Positions 46,192 to 59,329 of a stretch of DNA of 64,000 nucleotides are shown piece by piece. A model generated the notes under the pieces. It made no database searches, was not told the DNA's origin, and saw only the letters and a list, made by a program, of their open reading frames with translations. A program made the position numbers and the translations under genes. Source of the DNA: Phylloscopus collybita (taxonomy: Eukaryota; Chordata; Aves; Passeriformes; Phylloscopidae); contig JAJNNQ010000056.1 of assembly GCA_027886175.1 (NCBI GenBank), forward strand, positions 682,001-746,000. Reading direction: 5' to 3'. Each line of letters begins with the position of its first letter. Position 1 is the first letter of the stretch.

Positions 46192-46470
46192 TCTACAAAC
46201 ACCCGTCAGTGGCTCCAGTGACCCGCCCTCAGGGTCTGGGCACCACTCCTGCCAGTGCTCAGAGTGCCCTGTCGGTAGCCTGATATCCCGCCCTTAGAGA
46301 TTCAGTCACTACTCCAGCCAGTACCCCTTCCTCACTCACTCCACGAACACCCGTTAGTGGCTCCAGTAACCCGCCCTCAGGGTGTGGCCACCACTCCTGC
46401 CAGTGCTCAGAGTGCCCTGTCGGTAGCCTGATATCCCGCCCTTAGAGATTCAGTCACTACCCCAGCCAGC
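46190..46470 (-). repeat. 147-bp tandem duplication in the ERV-D leader
   Basis: The block beginning 'acccgtcagtggctcc' at 46201 returns at 46348 and both end in 'gattcagtcactac'. Differences are few. It lies between primer-binding site and gag, where packaging signals would be. Confidence 0.9.
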
Positions 46471-47423
46471 ACCCCTCTTCCTCTCCTGTATATCAATCAA
46501 GTTTCCGTAAGCAGCCAGTCAGCCTGGGCCCAGAGTTCCAGTCACCACTTACAGCCAGGACTCGGACGTACAGTGTGCGACTCACTCACTCTCCCTATCG
46601 TTAAATCCCTCGCACCTTGGGACTTCCCTAACTTTCATTCATCCTACACCCGGGCAGTGTACTCAAAAGACCCCCGGCCCTGTAGGCTCTCCGCACCCGG
46701 AACGCATACCCCTCACTTCTAGGTACCCCCGACCAGTGCGCCCACTCCTGTACCCCGGCAGGCTACCCCAGCCAGTGTCCCAAGCCAGTGCTCAGACTGC
46801 CCTGACTGTCAGCCAGCACCCCTTCCTCGCCTGGACACCCCGGGCCGTAACTCGGCCAGTACCCTCTCTCACTCCCCACACCCCGCCAGCTACCCCAGCC
46901 AGTGTCCCAAACCATGGACACCCTGGGCCGTAACCTCAGCCAGTGTAGTGTGTGCTACACACACAGCTCTAGGCTTTCCGCACGCTTGGATCAGCCTGAG
47001 CAGCCTGCCTCCGTAGATTCTAGAATGGGGCGGGCCTATCCTACAATCATACACCCTGTGACGTGCCACTCACTCTCTAAATTACCTCCGCACGCCCGGA
47101 GGGGGGCGCCTATGCCCCTGGAGATGCCTCTTTCACACTGTTCTCCTTTCGCTTCCCTCCATTCCCGGCCAGTTCCCTCGCGGGAGACTGAAAACGCGGT
47201 ACTAGAAGGCCCACACTCGCTTCGAAGATCCGAGCTGCCGGCCTTCGTCTCACACACACACCACTCGCTCGTCTCCACTCCCGCCACCGGCTATACTTTA
47301 CCGGCGCTCCTCCGTGCTGTCCAATCCCAGGCTGTCTTCCTTGGGTCCGGTGTGACCAGCTGTCCGGAGATCCAAAGGGCGGTCGGCCGTCCAGTCCTTG
47401 GTCCTCTTCAGGCGTGGTCACGT

Positions 47424-47441
47424 CCCGGCGAGCCCCCAATT
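47424..47441 (-). other. ERV-D primer-binding site (tRNA-Pro-like)
   Basis: On the minus strand, TTGGGGGCTCGCCGGGAC follows the LTR end. It matches the gammaretroviral Pro-type site except for a one-base deletion and an end difference. Confidence 0.7.
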
Positions 47442-48130
47442 TGTTATAAATGGGCCAGGAGACCAGCTCCTTTGAAAAGGCCTTTATTAGAAATCAGCTC
47501 TGGGTAGGGGGCCCGAGGGGCTGCGCACGCCGCCGCTGCTCCCAGTGAACACCATGGAGGAGGAGGTGCAATCGAATCTGCTGCTGCTGCTGCTGCAGAG
47601 TCGGGATTCCTTCCTCACGGGGGTTTCCATAGAATCCCTTTGGCTCGTGTGGTCCAGGGGGGTCACCTCTCTCCAGTTTCTTTCAGGTCATGGCGAGAAA
47701 GTAACAAAAAATACCTGCTACCTGCAGGTAGCTAGACGTGTGCCTCGCACAGCTTTGTCCTTCTTAGGTCCAGTTTCTGTGTCGGCTCGCTGTCCCAGGG
47801 TTTTTCCAGCTCCAAATGGACCTCCGGCCGCAGCCAGGCACCATGGGAGTTCCCTTATCTCCATACTGGGCGGTGTCTCCAGCTCGACGGCAGGCAGTGG
47901 CAGCAGGGAGACAACAGGAAGTGGCGGCGGGCTTTTACCCGATGGAGAGGGGAAAGCCCAGTATTCAGGGAGAAAGGGTACAGAACTTGGGACACAACAA
48001 GCAGAAATTCAGGGGTACAGATTCAACATGAACAGTTTAGAACAGGCAAGTAACAGTGCAACTTTAATTTTACAGCAAAACAGTATAACAGTACAACTTA
48101 GGAGTGCATAACCTGGGGCTATTTCTTTCA
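47442..48130 (-). mobile_element. ERV-D 5' LTR
   Basis: 689 bp; near-identical partner of 40631-41316. Read on the minus strand it has the same ends and AATAAAGG near 47483. Confidence 0.92.
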
Positions 48131-48169
48131 CCAACAACATCTTGAGTCATTTAATTTTGAACAAACTCC

Positions 48170-48945
48170 TCCTTTTTCTGCTAAAAAATAATCAGATCCT
48201 ATCCCAAGGCAGAATGCCGTGTTCTTTCTCTGAGTGGATTGGTCAGCAGGAAGGTCAGGAGCTGGATCTGTCTGCTTGGTTATTATTTTGTGGACAGCTT
48301 GTAATCTAATGATGCTATTGAAATGATCAATGGGTTCTCTGGCTCCTGGTATGAATTCATTGGGGTTCCCAGGGGCTGGTCCATGGTGTTGTAGGATTTG
48401 TTCTGGTGCCCGTTCATCTTTTCCCCATTTTTGGGTGCTCCATCCTGCCAGGGCTGCAACAATTTGTCTCTTCTCTAATTAAATCATCACATACTTGGAT
48501 TCCCAGCTGATTTCTCTGAACTTGTGGTAGCAGAAACCCCCCAGTGGTCTGATGCTCCCTGTGTGACACAGACAGTGACAGCACATGTTGGAGTGGGGAG
48601 AGGGAAGATTCCCCCCCACTCATTTTAGAGAAGTTTTCACACCATTCTCCATTTGCTGTTTCCCTCTGCAGCTGAACCAATTTCTGTTGCAGAGTCAGAG
48701 ATCCTCCCTCTGGGCTCTGCCCTTGGCTGTGCCAATTCCATCTGTGCAAGCAGGCAGAGCTTGGGCTGAGGGACAGAGGGAATCAGCCCAATTCCTGCCC
48801 CAGGCAAGAAGCCCCTGATGCATTGTCCACACTTTTCCCCAGCAGGGTTAATTTGCATTTCTAAAGCTCCTCTCCTGGCCGCCTGGAACAAGCTTCTCTT
48901 CCAGGGCAGCCATGAAGTGACCCACATCTTCTCACCCTTCCCCAT
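48170..48945 (-). pseudogene. ERV-A right env fragment
   Basis: An open part (48945-48637) is followed by broken frames reaching the TM helix, and then GGVCSKLNDSRCC-like cysteines just before 48131, where ERV-D interrupts. The homologous left segment ends before these cysteines. Confidence 0.65.
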
Positions 48946-49388
48946 GACCCCAATTGTTGTTGTTGTTGTTATTCAAGGTTCCTTACTGTAATAACTGTTC
49001 TTTTGGTTATCAAAGCTTGAACTTGATGCCAGACTTGAACAACAGGAGGTCCTTGTGCTGTCAGTTTTCAGACCTCAGGTCCCATTGAAGCTGTGGCTGC
49101 ACAATTCTCCAGACAATGAGGCCACTGGCCACTGGGTTAAACACTTTAGCATAAGAATTCCTCTGGCATGGCTCTGTTTAACATTCACATACAATTCAAA
49201 TTCCTTTTCTGAGTCTGGGACAGCCATGGCTGAGGCATCAATCATTTTGGTTTTTTATTTTCTCAAGCTTTGTTCTCTTTCTCGTGTCCATAGCATGACA
49301 GTGAGGCTGTCTGGGGTTACAAAGTCACACAATGTTCTGGCTGGAGCAGAGAATCCTCAGTGCAGGTCCTGCAGTTCCCGATTAATCC

Positions 49389-49513
49389 TCAGAATTGTTG
49401 CAGCTCCTTTTTATTCCTGGGTAAGGTTACTTCTAAGATTCTTTGCATCCCCTCTGGGTCAGTACACCACAAATCTTCAGTCAAAATATGTCCCAAATAT
49501 TTAACCTTTTCCT

Positions 49514-49549
<36 letters not shown>

Positions 49550-50042
49550 CTTGAAGATGCTTTTTTCCCTGAAAACTGAGCCATTTCACAGAGGCTTCTT
49601 CTACCACTTCTTCTTGCCCTCCTGATTGAAGCAAGTCATCCACATCCTGCATTAACCCAGTCCCTGGGGGTGAGGTAAATTCTTTTGATGTTTTCTGCAA
49701 GGCTTGCCCCAGTAAGGCTGGTGCTTCCCTGCATCCCTGCAGCAGGCCTGTCCATGTCTTTCCCATTTTCCCTTCTTCCTCTTGTTCCCACTCCAAGGCC
49801 AAACCCTGTTCACCATCCTCTGTGAGTGGGCATCCCCAGAAAGCATCTTTTCCATCAAGTGCTGAATGGGAGCAGTGTGAGGAGGGAACCTGGTTCCAGA
49901 TGGTGTCAGGATCTGAGGCTGTGGGATGCCTCGGTTTCAGAATCTCGTTTATTGTTCTTAGGTCCTGCACCATTCTGTGGATTCCATCTGATTTCTTGAC
50001 TGGCAGCACAGGAGCATTACAGGGAGAGACCCCTGGCTCCAA
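49389..50042 (-). pseudogene. ERV-A right reverse transcriptase (217 codons open)
   Basis: Longest remaining pol frame of ERV-A: LPVKKSDGIHRMVQDLRTIN near the start, a damaged catalytic QDVDDLLQSG (about residue 135), an A-run-encoded lysine stretch and YLGHILTEDLWCTDPEGMQ near the end. The palm motif lost its aromatic first residue. Non-functional. Confidence 0.8.
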
Positions 50043-51004
50043 AAGCCCTGCCTTTACCAGGGGCTCAACACCAGGCTGTGAGCCCTTCCTTCCCTCCCTT
50101 GGAATGGGGTATTGCTTTCAGACCCCACTTGTTGCCTCAGAGGAATTTGGAGAGGCTGGGGATCTGATTTTCCCAATTTCCCTGGGGCTGCCCACACTTC
50201 TGTATTCACTTCAGCCCAGGCCTTGCCAGACAACATTTGTCACAAAGGTACAGGAGAACTAACCTGTGTATCACCTTTGACAATATTAATTTGCATTCCT
50301 AATTTAGCCCTTCCCAGTAAATGACAATCACATTTAGGAGCAAATGAAAATTCCTGCATTTCAACCCCACATCTGCTAATAGTGGTTGAATAAAACACAG
50401 CCAGTCATCTTTCACGCTTACCCCCTGAGTAATCAAAGACATGTTTGGCATGTCCCCCCTTAGGTGTGAGATTCAGAGTGGATGGAGAGGCCCCTGTGTC
50501 TGTGAGGAAAGGCCTCCTGTCGATGCAGAGCCACCCTGAATGTTCTCCAGGGCTCCAGTGCGGTGGGTCCCTAGTGTGATGGGAGCTCTGTCACCCCTCC
50601 CAATCCATGTCCCTGCAGGGGTGGACTTGCTCCTGGTGAGGGTGCTGCTGTCTGTGCTTGCAGTGTCCTTGTGCCCTGCAGCTGGAAGCCTGATCCCTTC
50701 CCAGGGGCTGTTTGGGTGGGCTCTCCCCTGCCCAGGAGGGCTATGCCTCTGCCAGGTCCTTGTGGCCGAGCCGGTGCCCTGGGTGCTGGGGCCCCCTTGG
50801 GCCCTGGGCTTGATCCCTCAGGGGCTGTAGAAACTCTGCCATGGCCTTTGCCTTCCCCACCTTGGCCTTTTCCTCATCCCTTCTTGCCTTCCCCTGCTGT
50901 GCCTTTGTGACCAAGTGCTGCAGGGGCTTCTTCTGCCCCTCCTGAAGCTCCCCTGACTGCCTTTGGGTGCTCATCCTCTGACAGCTGCTGAGCTTTCTGC
51001 AAAA

Positions 51005-51480
51005 CCATTCATTTCTGCAGGGACCCAAACAAAGATTCAAGGACAATCTCGATCCTTGCAGGAATAATCCCCGTTTCCCAACTGTTCCTTGCTGCTGGTC
51101 CTTGTGCTCCCCGTGCCCTCCCCAGCCCGTATCCCAGAGGCGGTGCCTGTCCTGCCGCAGTGTCCAAAGGCGGCTCCCCCGGCGGGCAGGGCCGGCAGCT
51201 CCACGGGGCCGGGCAGCGGCCGGGGCGTCCCGCAGCCTCCTGGGGGCCGGGGGCCGCTGCCGGCCCTGCCCGGGGGGTGCTGGGCTCAGGCAGCGCCCGG
51301 CGCTGAGCCCCGGCTGCCCCACAGCCCCGGCCCGGCCCCGCAGCTCCCCACAGGCCCCCACCCCGTGCTCCCGGTGCCGCAGCTCTGCGCCCGCTCCTGC
51401 CGCTGCCAGCACAGAGAAACCCCCTGCAATCCTGACCTCCTTGTTCTCCTCTCCTGGAAACCGGGGATACAAGGGATCTG
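51005..51480 (-). other. GC-rich block present only in the right arm
   Basis: Very GC-rich compared with ERV-A on both sides. It lies within the gag region that the left arm lacks and gives long open frames on both strands (Arg/Ala/Gly/Pro-rich). Either an unusual gag segment or a captured CpG-island fragment; undecided. Confidence 0.45.
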
Positions 51481-51975
51481 GGTCAGCTGGCAAATTCTGA
51501 GCATCACACCCTGCTGAGCAACGTCCCAATGCTCAGTAATTTTCTCTTCCTCCTCTTTTCCATCATCCTTTTTCTTACCACAGCGATTCCTGCTGCTGCT
51601 TCTTGCCTCAACCATATTCCAGCACACTCCCCTTCACCCTTTCCCTTCCCAGCACACCAACACCATCCATCCCCTGTTGCCTAAATCACTTCTTGACTTC
51701 TCTAATTACCCCCTGGGTGTCCATGTCCTTAATTACCTCTGGGAAAATGTGCAAACTGCCTCGACATTCTCCCAAGGGCCCCTTCAGAGACATTTTGGGA
51801 TCATCATCCCTTTTGCTGGGACATCTTCCTGGCTTTCCCTTTTCCACCCTGCATGCGTGCCCTGCTATCTCCCTGAAGATCCCAGTATGCTCCCTGATGA
51901 GATTTTCAGTGCTCTCTCCCTGCTGACTGTTCACAGACCCCCTGATCTCTCGCTCCTGTTCTGTCTCCTGATCAT

Positions 51976-52600
51976 ACCCTCCTTCATATGCACCCCACTC
52001 CTGTATACATAACGATATTCACAGCTCTGTTCAGTCATTGTTCTTCTCAGAGTTCATGAATTGAGCAGGACCGTGCCTGAGCAGCAGTCTGTGTGGTCAG
52101 TTAATAACATTTTCTGGAACTGAGGGCTTCTTCTGTCCCTTCCTTATTTCCAAGTGCCTGGCCCTATCTCCAAGCAGATTCCCATCATCTGTTTGTAAAG
52201 ACACTTTCCTCTTCTTCCTTCCCTGGGGATCCCCCGTTTGCGGGACATCCCCCCGCAGCAGGGTGACCAGGCTTGCTGCAGCCCCACCCCTCGGGCAGCG
52301 CTCAGCCAATCAGAGCGCGCGGCGCTGATGACTCACCAGTGTCCAGGCAGACCCGCAGCTCCCAGCGCTCCCCACCCGGACCCCACCTGCGCCCCCCCTG
52401 GGCCCCAGCGCCCCCCGCCAGGGGAATTTGGGGAGGTGGGAGCGGGGAGCGCCAAGGCCGGGCCCCCCCGCGCTGTCCTGGCGGGAGCGGCTGCAGTGGG
52501 CACCGAGTGCGGGCGGGAGCGGCTGAGAGCCCAGCGCTGCCCCAGCCCGACCTGCCCCACCTCCATCCCTGCCCCTCCGCTGGGATGCTGTGGGTTTGGG
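51976..52600. other. Spacer between ERV-A and ZNF4
   Basis: No gene. Its first half is AT-rich with 'gtatacataacgatattc' (about 52000). The second half is a CpG-rich promoter-like part with 'agccaatcagagcgcg' (CCAAT, about 52305) and GC boxes, probably the ZNF4 promoter. Deleted from the left arm. Confidence 0.5.
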
Positions 52601-52639
52601 GGGGAAGTGGGAGCTGGCAGTGGGTGCTGGGGCTGGGGG

Positions 52640-54541
<1,902 letters not shown>

Positions 54542-55868
54542 GGGAAGCCCTGGGAATGCCCCGACAGCAGGAAGAGCTTCGTGAGCTGCTCCAGCTCCAT
54601 CCCCCGTGGGAGGATCGGCGTTGGATGATCCCCAGTGACCCCCGTTGGGCAGAGCCCTGGTGATCTGTGTTGGGAAGACAGCTGGCTGGGAGGGGCTCCA
54701 CATCTTCCTGTCTCCCCGTGGGCACGAACGCAGGGGCAGGAACATCCATCAGGACACAGACCGACACTGGGAATTCTTTGGGAAGAGTGGATTTGTTGAC
54801 TTTCAGCCCCAGATAATCTTTTGCATTCAGTCCTATCTTCTGGGGCATCAAGGAATACTGGATGGCCTTGGAGGTCTTTCTCCACCTCTGGGATTCCACA
54901 ATTTTGATTTCCTATTTCTTGAGGGCATCTTCCGCGGCTGGATGGTGATGATTTGGGGCAACGATCAAGATTTTGGAGACAGTGGGGTGGAACTCCAAAA
55001 AGGGTTCTTCCCTCCCACCCAAGCCTGTGTATCCTCAGCTGGCACGGACACAGAAATCCTTTTCTTTAGACCTTGATTTGCTTTTAGTTTTTCTTCATCT
55101 CTTTAAATGTCCAACACTGGGGTAAAAATAAGGACATTGAACTGAGACATGGGTGGGGTCATGGAGGGACATAGACATGGAGAGTGACGTGGGGGCACCT
55201 GGACATGGAGGGGGACATGGCCATTCATGGGGACACAGGGAGGATGGGCACAGATGGAGATGTGGGGGACAGTGACAGGGATGGAAACATGGTGGGGAGG
55301 CAGCCATGGGTGAGGCCATGGTGGGACATGGCCAGTGACATGTGGGGACATGGCCATGGCTGGTGCCATGGGGGGAACTTGCAGGGGCTGTGGGGGATGC
55401 TGGGTGTGAGAGAGTTGAAAGTTCCTGGGAGGGACTTGGGGCTTGCTGAGGGCTTTGGGGACCCCAGGCCGAGCAGCTCTGGCTGCACTGGGAGACCCTG
55501 GCAGAGGTTCTGGGGCAGCTGCTCAAGGAGACCCTGACCTGGAGCCCCAGCCGGGCATTGGGCTCCTGGAAGGGAATGAATGTCCTTGTCCCCAGGAGGG
55601 AAATCCCAGCAGCCACAGGGTGTTTTGGGCAGCTGAGAGGCCAGACAGGAGGATGGGGAAAGTCAGACAGAGCTGTCCCTCTCCAAAACAGCCCCCCCAA
55701 AATCCCCAAACTCATGGATTCTTTGCAGGTAAAAGCTGCCAGGAGGTGCCTGAATTGAGGGAAAGAAGGCATGGGACGCTCAGGCTGAGCAGGAGGGTCC
55801 TGGAACCCCCAAACCCAAGCATGGGTGTCTTGAGTTATGGAACCAAAAAATGTGTATTCTTTTTCATC
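54542..55868 (+). other. ZNF4 3' flank
   Basis: The post-stop decayed finger, CR1-like tail (54835-54890) and candidate polyadenylation signal (aaaaataagg, about 55125) match the ZNF1-3 flanks. The inverted arm homology is visible to at least 55090, where the left partner leaves the window. GACATGG-rich short repeats lie at 55145-55370. From 55400 to 55868 no gene is seen. Confidence 0.6.
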
Positions 55869-56558
55869 TGTTGAAAGCAGCTAGGGAGATGTTTATCTAT
55901 TGTAACTACAAGGGGGAGGCGAGCAGATGCTTTATGATAATGGGCCAGCTGTTAAAACCAGATGGGGCAGTGTTTCTTATCACTTTCACCACCTGTCCAC
56001 CCTCCGGGGGGCATATCTTCTGCTAATGGGACATTAAGGCTCACCAGTGACATGACACATTCCATCATCCCATTGTCAGATGCTCCACCCTGTGTGGGGG
56101 GAGCCAAGCCTTCCTAGCGAGATAAAACTGAGATGTAGGAACATGAGGGATCTGGTTCCACTGGACTCCTGGAGGAAGACTGGACCTTTCTCACCATCAC
56201 TGGACTCTTTTCTCTCAGAATCATCTCTACCCCAACAGCACCACATCTGCCACCCCAGGAGGACTTACTGTGGAGTGCTTGCAACAGCCTAACCAACAGG
56301 GTGTCAGGTTGTATTTCTGATTTTGTCAGGGCTTCTAGGATTTTTGTTTGTTTGCTTGGGTTTGTTTTTTTTTATACTTCTACATTTATATTGTGAATAT
56401 TCCTAGTAAAGAACTGTTACTCCTATTCCCAAATTTTTGCCTGAAAGCCCTGAATTGCAAAATTATAATAATTTGGAGGGGGTGAGGGGTTTGCATTCTC
56501 CATTCCAAGGGAAACTGCAGCTTTCCCTGGCAGATACCTGTCTTTCCAAACCAAGGCA
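55869..56558 (+). mobile_element. Probable ERV-L 5' LTR
   Basis: TGTTGAAAGC...CCAAGGCA, 690 bp, directly before the primer-binding site. The start is tentative because no second LTR is available. A TATA-like GATAAAAC lies near 56121 and AGTAAAG near 56404. Confidence 0.55.
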
Positions 56559-56563
56559 GATTT

Positions 56564-56581
56564 TGGTGCCCAACGTGAGGC
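56564..56581 (+). other. ERV-L primer-binding site
   Basis: TGGTGCCCAACGTGAGGC, two differences from the Lys1,2-type consensus. Confidence 0.75.
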
Positions 56582-56899
56582 ACAAGGGCATTGAGAGAAA
56601 AAGGAATAACAGTTCTGGAGTGACTTAAGTTCTTGTGTACTGGATACAGAAACCTTCTTAAGTACAATCATGTGGTCTTACCCTGGTTTGGGTGGCATGT
56701 GGTTGTGGCTGTATTTCTCCCATTTGCAGGTCCTTACCTAAACATGGGCCCTATAACTGTGGCTACTGTGGCTGTTACCCAGTTTGCTTTATGGGTTAAT
56801 AAGGTGAGGAATTCACAGATCTTTAACTTCCTCTGGAAGGCAGGCACATGGATCCTGAGGTACCACAGGCTAACTGTGTTTTTGGAGTTACTTTAGCAG

Positions 56900-58830
56900 T
56901 GGTACCTACTGTGAGGAAATGGCACCAGGGGAAATTTTTTTCCCAACCCTTCACTCAGCTCTTTGGGTCCCACCAGTTTTTGAAGGGTTCAAATCTCCTC
57001 TGAATGCTAATGATATCATACAGTGGCTGATGTTGCTGATAGGCCGATTCTATTTAGCGTTCAGAGATAAGGGGAGATTGACCTGGGTAAACGCCCTGAT
57101 ACCTACCCCAGAGAATACGGATGCTGCCCCAGAGCCCGCCCCTGCCCCACAGCCTGCCTCAGAGATAAACCAACTGGGTTGGGTGAAGGAGATACGTGAC
57201 GTAGGCCATATGCTGAGGGGAGTACATTTCCCCAGCTGGTGGGAAACCCTCCCCCTGCCCTGACAAAAGAGAGTCTGATGGTGCAGCAGTGGAACCCACA
57301 GACATTACAACCGTCCGTGTTCCAGCTGAACCACAGGGGCAGTCACAGCCAGCAGCAGTCTCCCCTGTAGAAACAAAGAAGTCTAAGGTGAAATCATTGA
57401 ACCCAGGTAATAAGGATAAGAAAGGAGGGCCCTCACAACCCACAGGGGAGCCACAAGTTGAGATCATCACCGAGTCCCTGTCATAGGAAAGTCTGGGTAA
57501 TCTGCAAAAAGATACTACTTGTACAATGGGGACATGAGGCTTACACAGCCTGGTTACTTTGGGTCTGGGACTCTGTGGATACAGGTGTGCAACTAGACAG
57601 TGGTGAGGCAAGGAATTTGGGACCCTTGATCCAGGACTTGGGTGTAAATCAGGTATTTGTAAGGCAACCAGGGCCCCTTGTAGTAATTCACCTCTCACTC
57701 CCATGTGGGCATTTCTGTACAAGGAAAGGGTTTTGGTTTACCTGTGGACATTTTAGGAAACTTAACCAGAAAGTTGTGTGTTTTTGTAATTGGCTCAGTG
57801 CCAGGAGAGGAGCACCTGTTGGACCTTGTCACTGTTTGTCAAAACCTGTACCTCTTTCTGTTGGTAGTTTTCCAATAGATCCATCCTCAATCATTAAGTA
57901 GAAGAGGGGAAAGAGCAAAGAACCTCCTCGCATTCTCAGGGTGTTGTAACAGGTGTGGGATCAGTCCCTACACTGTGTTTGGCTTTAATCTTTTTTGGTT
58001 TGTATTATTTTCTTTATTTTATTAAACCTTTTTGATTTATATAGGCACATCCAACCATGCCGTTCAGCAAATTATTTTCAAGCCAGCTCTCTGCAGGCCT
58101 GGGCCCTCAGAGGTATTGGAGAGATCCAATTGCCCTTTCCCTTTAGGAGTGGCTTTTAATGAGTGTGAGAGAGAGATTTGTCCACAGAGGAAGAATGCAG
58201 GAGCACCACCATAGAATGTGCTGGAAGACCCTTGAGGTAGGAATGCAACAGCTGAGGGAAGTGGCAGTGTTGGAGGTACTTTTTGGGAGGAGCGGACAGC
58301 AGGATAATGACCCTGACAAGGTGAGATGCACAGGGCAGATGTTGTGGAATCTGGCAAATCTGGGGCCATCTCCGTACACCACCTTCATTGTAGCAGTTAG
58401 TGCTGAGGACAATTGAGAGACAGTGGGGTCTGTTGCCAATAAGCTTAAAAATTATGAGAGTGTGATCAATGGCCCAATGCAGGCTCATATCTCTGCTGTG
58501 GTTAAAGAACTCAAAGAGGAAATGAGGGAGGAGATGAGGAAGATTAGTGCAGCACCCATGCGAGTTACAGGCCCTGAAGTCAGAGCCCAACGTCCCCCAG
58601 CTAGAGAGAGAGGGTACACCCCAAGAACTGACCTGTGGTTTTATCTGTGTGACCATGGGGAAGACGTGGGAAGGTGGGATGGAAAACCCACTTCTGTTCT
58701 GGCAGCACAAGTGTGTCAGCTCAAGGAGAGGAACACTCACCAAGGGGTTACACTAAAATGAAGGCAGTCTCAGCCTCCCATGTCCCAGCTGCCAGGTATT
58801 ACAAAAGTGAGGATGCTGTTGAATCCCCTT
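56900..58830 (+). pseudogene. ERV-L gag
   Basis: Broken Gag. Recognisable are a capsid-like block (VAVLEVLFGRSGQQDNDPDK and MLWNLANLGPSPYTTFIVAV, 58256-58410), a coiled-coil-like KELKEEMREEMRKI (about 58505-58545) and a C-terminal RTDLWFYLCDHGEDVGRWDG (about 58625-58685). The matrix-proximal part (56900-57900) is open in pieces but its families were not identified. Confidence 0.65.
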
Positions 58831-58935
58831 GAAGGAACCTCTACTATGTGTGCCCAGGAAGGGAATGATAACCAATGCTAGAGGGGCCCTGCCTCTAGCC
58901 AGGAAGAGGCACGGGAAAACCAGGTCTTTTAGACT

Positions 58936-59199
58936 GTGTGGTTCCGATGTCCTGGCACACCAGAGCCACAGAAATATGAAGCTTTGGTTGACACTGATGC
59001 CCAGTGCACTCTAATGCCATCAGGACATGTGGGGGCAGAACCTGTTTCCATTGCCGGGGTGACAGGGGGATCACAGCAGTTGACTCTGTTGGAAGCCAAG
59101 GTGAGCCTGACCAGGAAGGAGTGGCAGGAACATCCAATTGTGACTGGCCCAGAGGCCCTGTGTATTCTGGGCATAGTCTTCCTCAGGAATGGCTGTTAA
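58936..59199 (+). pseudogene. ERV-L protease
   Basis: ALVDTDAQCTLMPSG (about 58982-59026) is the aspartyl-protease active site with the central Gly replaced by Asp. It is followed by a flap-like region and ALCILGIVFL, the second conserved hydrophobic block. Inactive by the substitution. Confidence 0.75.
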
Positions 59200-59329
59200 A
59201 AAGACCCTAAGGGACTCAGATGGGCTTTTGGGATAGCGGCTGTGGAGGCAGAGGGCATTAGGCTATTGAACACCTTGCCTGGACTGTCAGAGAACCCATC
59301 TGCCGCAGGATTCCTGAAGGTAGAAGAGC

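Larger units (their letters stand above)
40631..48130 (-). mobile_element. ERV-D: complete-ended provirus nested in ERV-A env
   Basis: A 7.5-kb minus-strand provirus: 5' LTR 48130-47442, Pro-type primer-binding site, long leader, gag, integrase, env, polypurine tract and 3' LTR 41316-40631, flanked by the 5-bp duplication CCAAC (40626-40630 and 48131-48135). Class I (gammaretrovirus-like). Most of pol (protease, RT, RNase H) and the gag C-terminus are deleted near 44785. Gag and env retain long frames with some breaks; integrase is open for 277 codons. It inserted after ERV-A had already arrived, so it is younger; its two LTRs look very similar by eye. Confidence 0.93.
48131..51975 (-). mobile_element. 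ERV-A, right copy: main part
   Basis: Inverted counterpart of 2010-6101: env (48945-48170), RT (50042-49389), pro (about 50560-50400) and gag (51975-50740). It is more complete than the left copy, with about 590 bp more gag (51620-51000). An uninterrupted T run (about 27 nt, 49519-49545) lies inside the RT region. Many stops remain. No LTR was recognised between 51975 and ZNF4 exon 1. Confidence 0.8.

Noticed and set aside
55103..55772. 225-codon minus-strand frame after ZNF4
   Set aside because: Runs across GACATGG-type repeats and flank sequence; Pro/Ser/His-rich low complexity.
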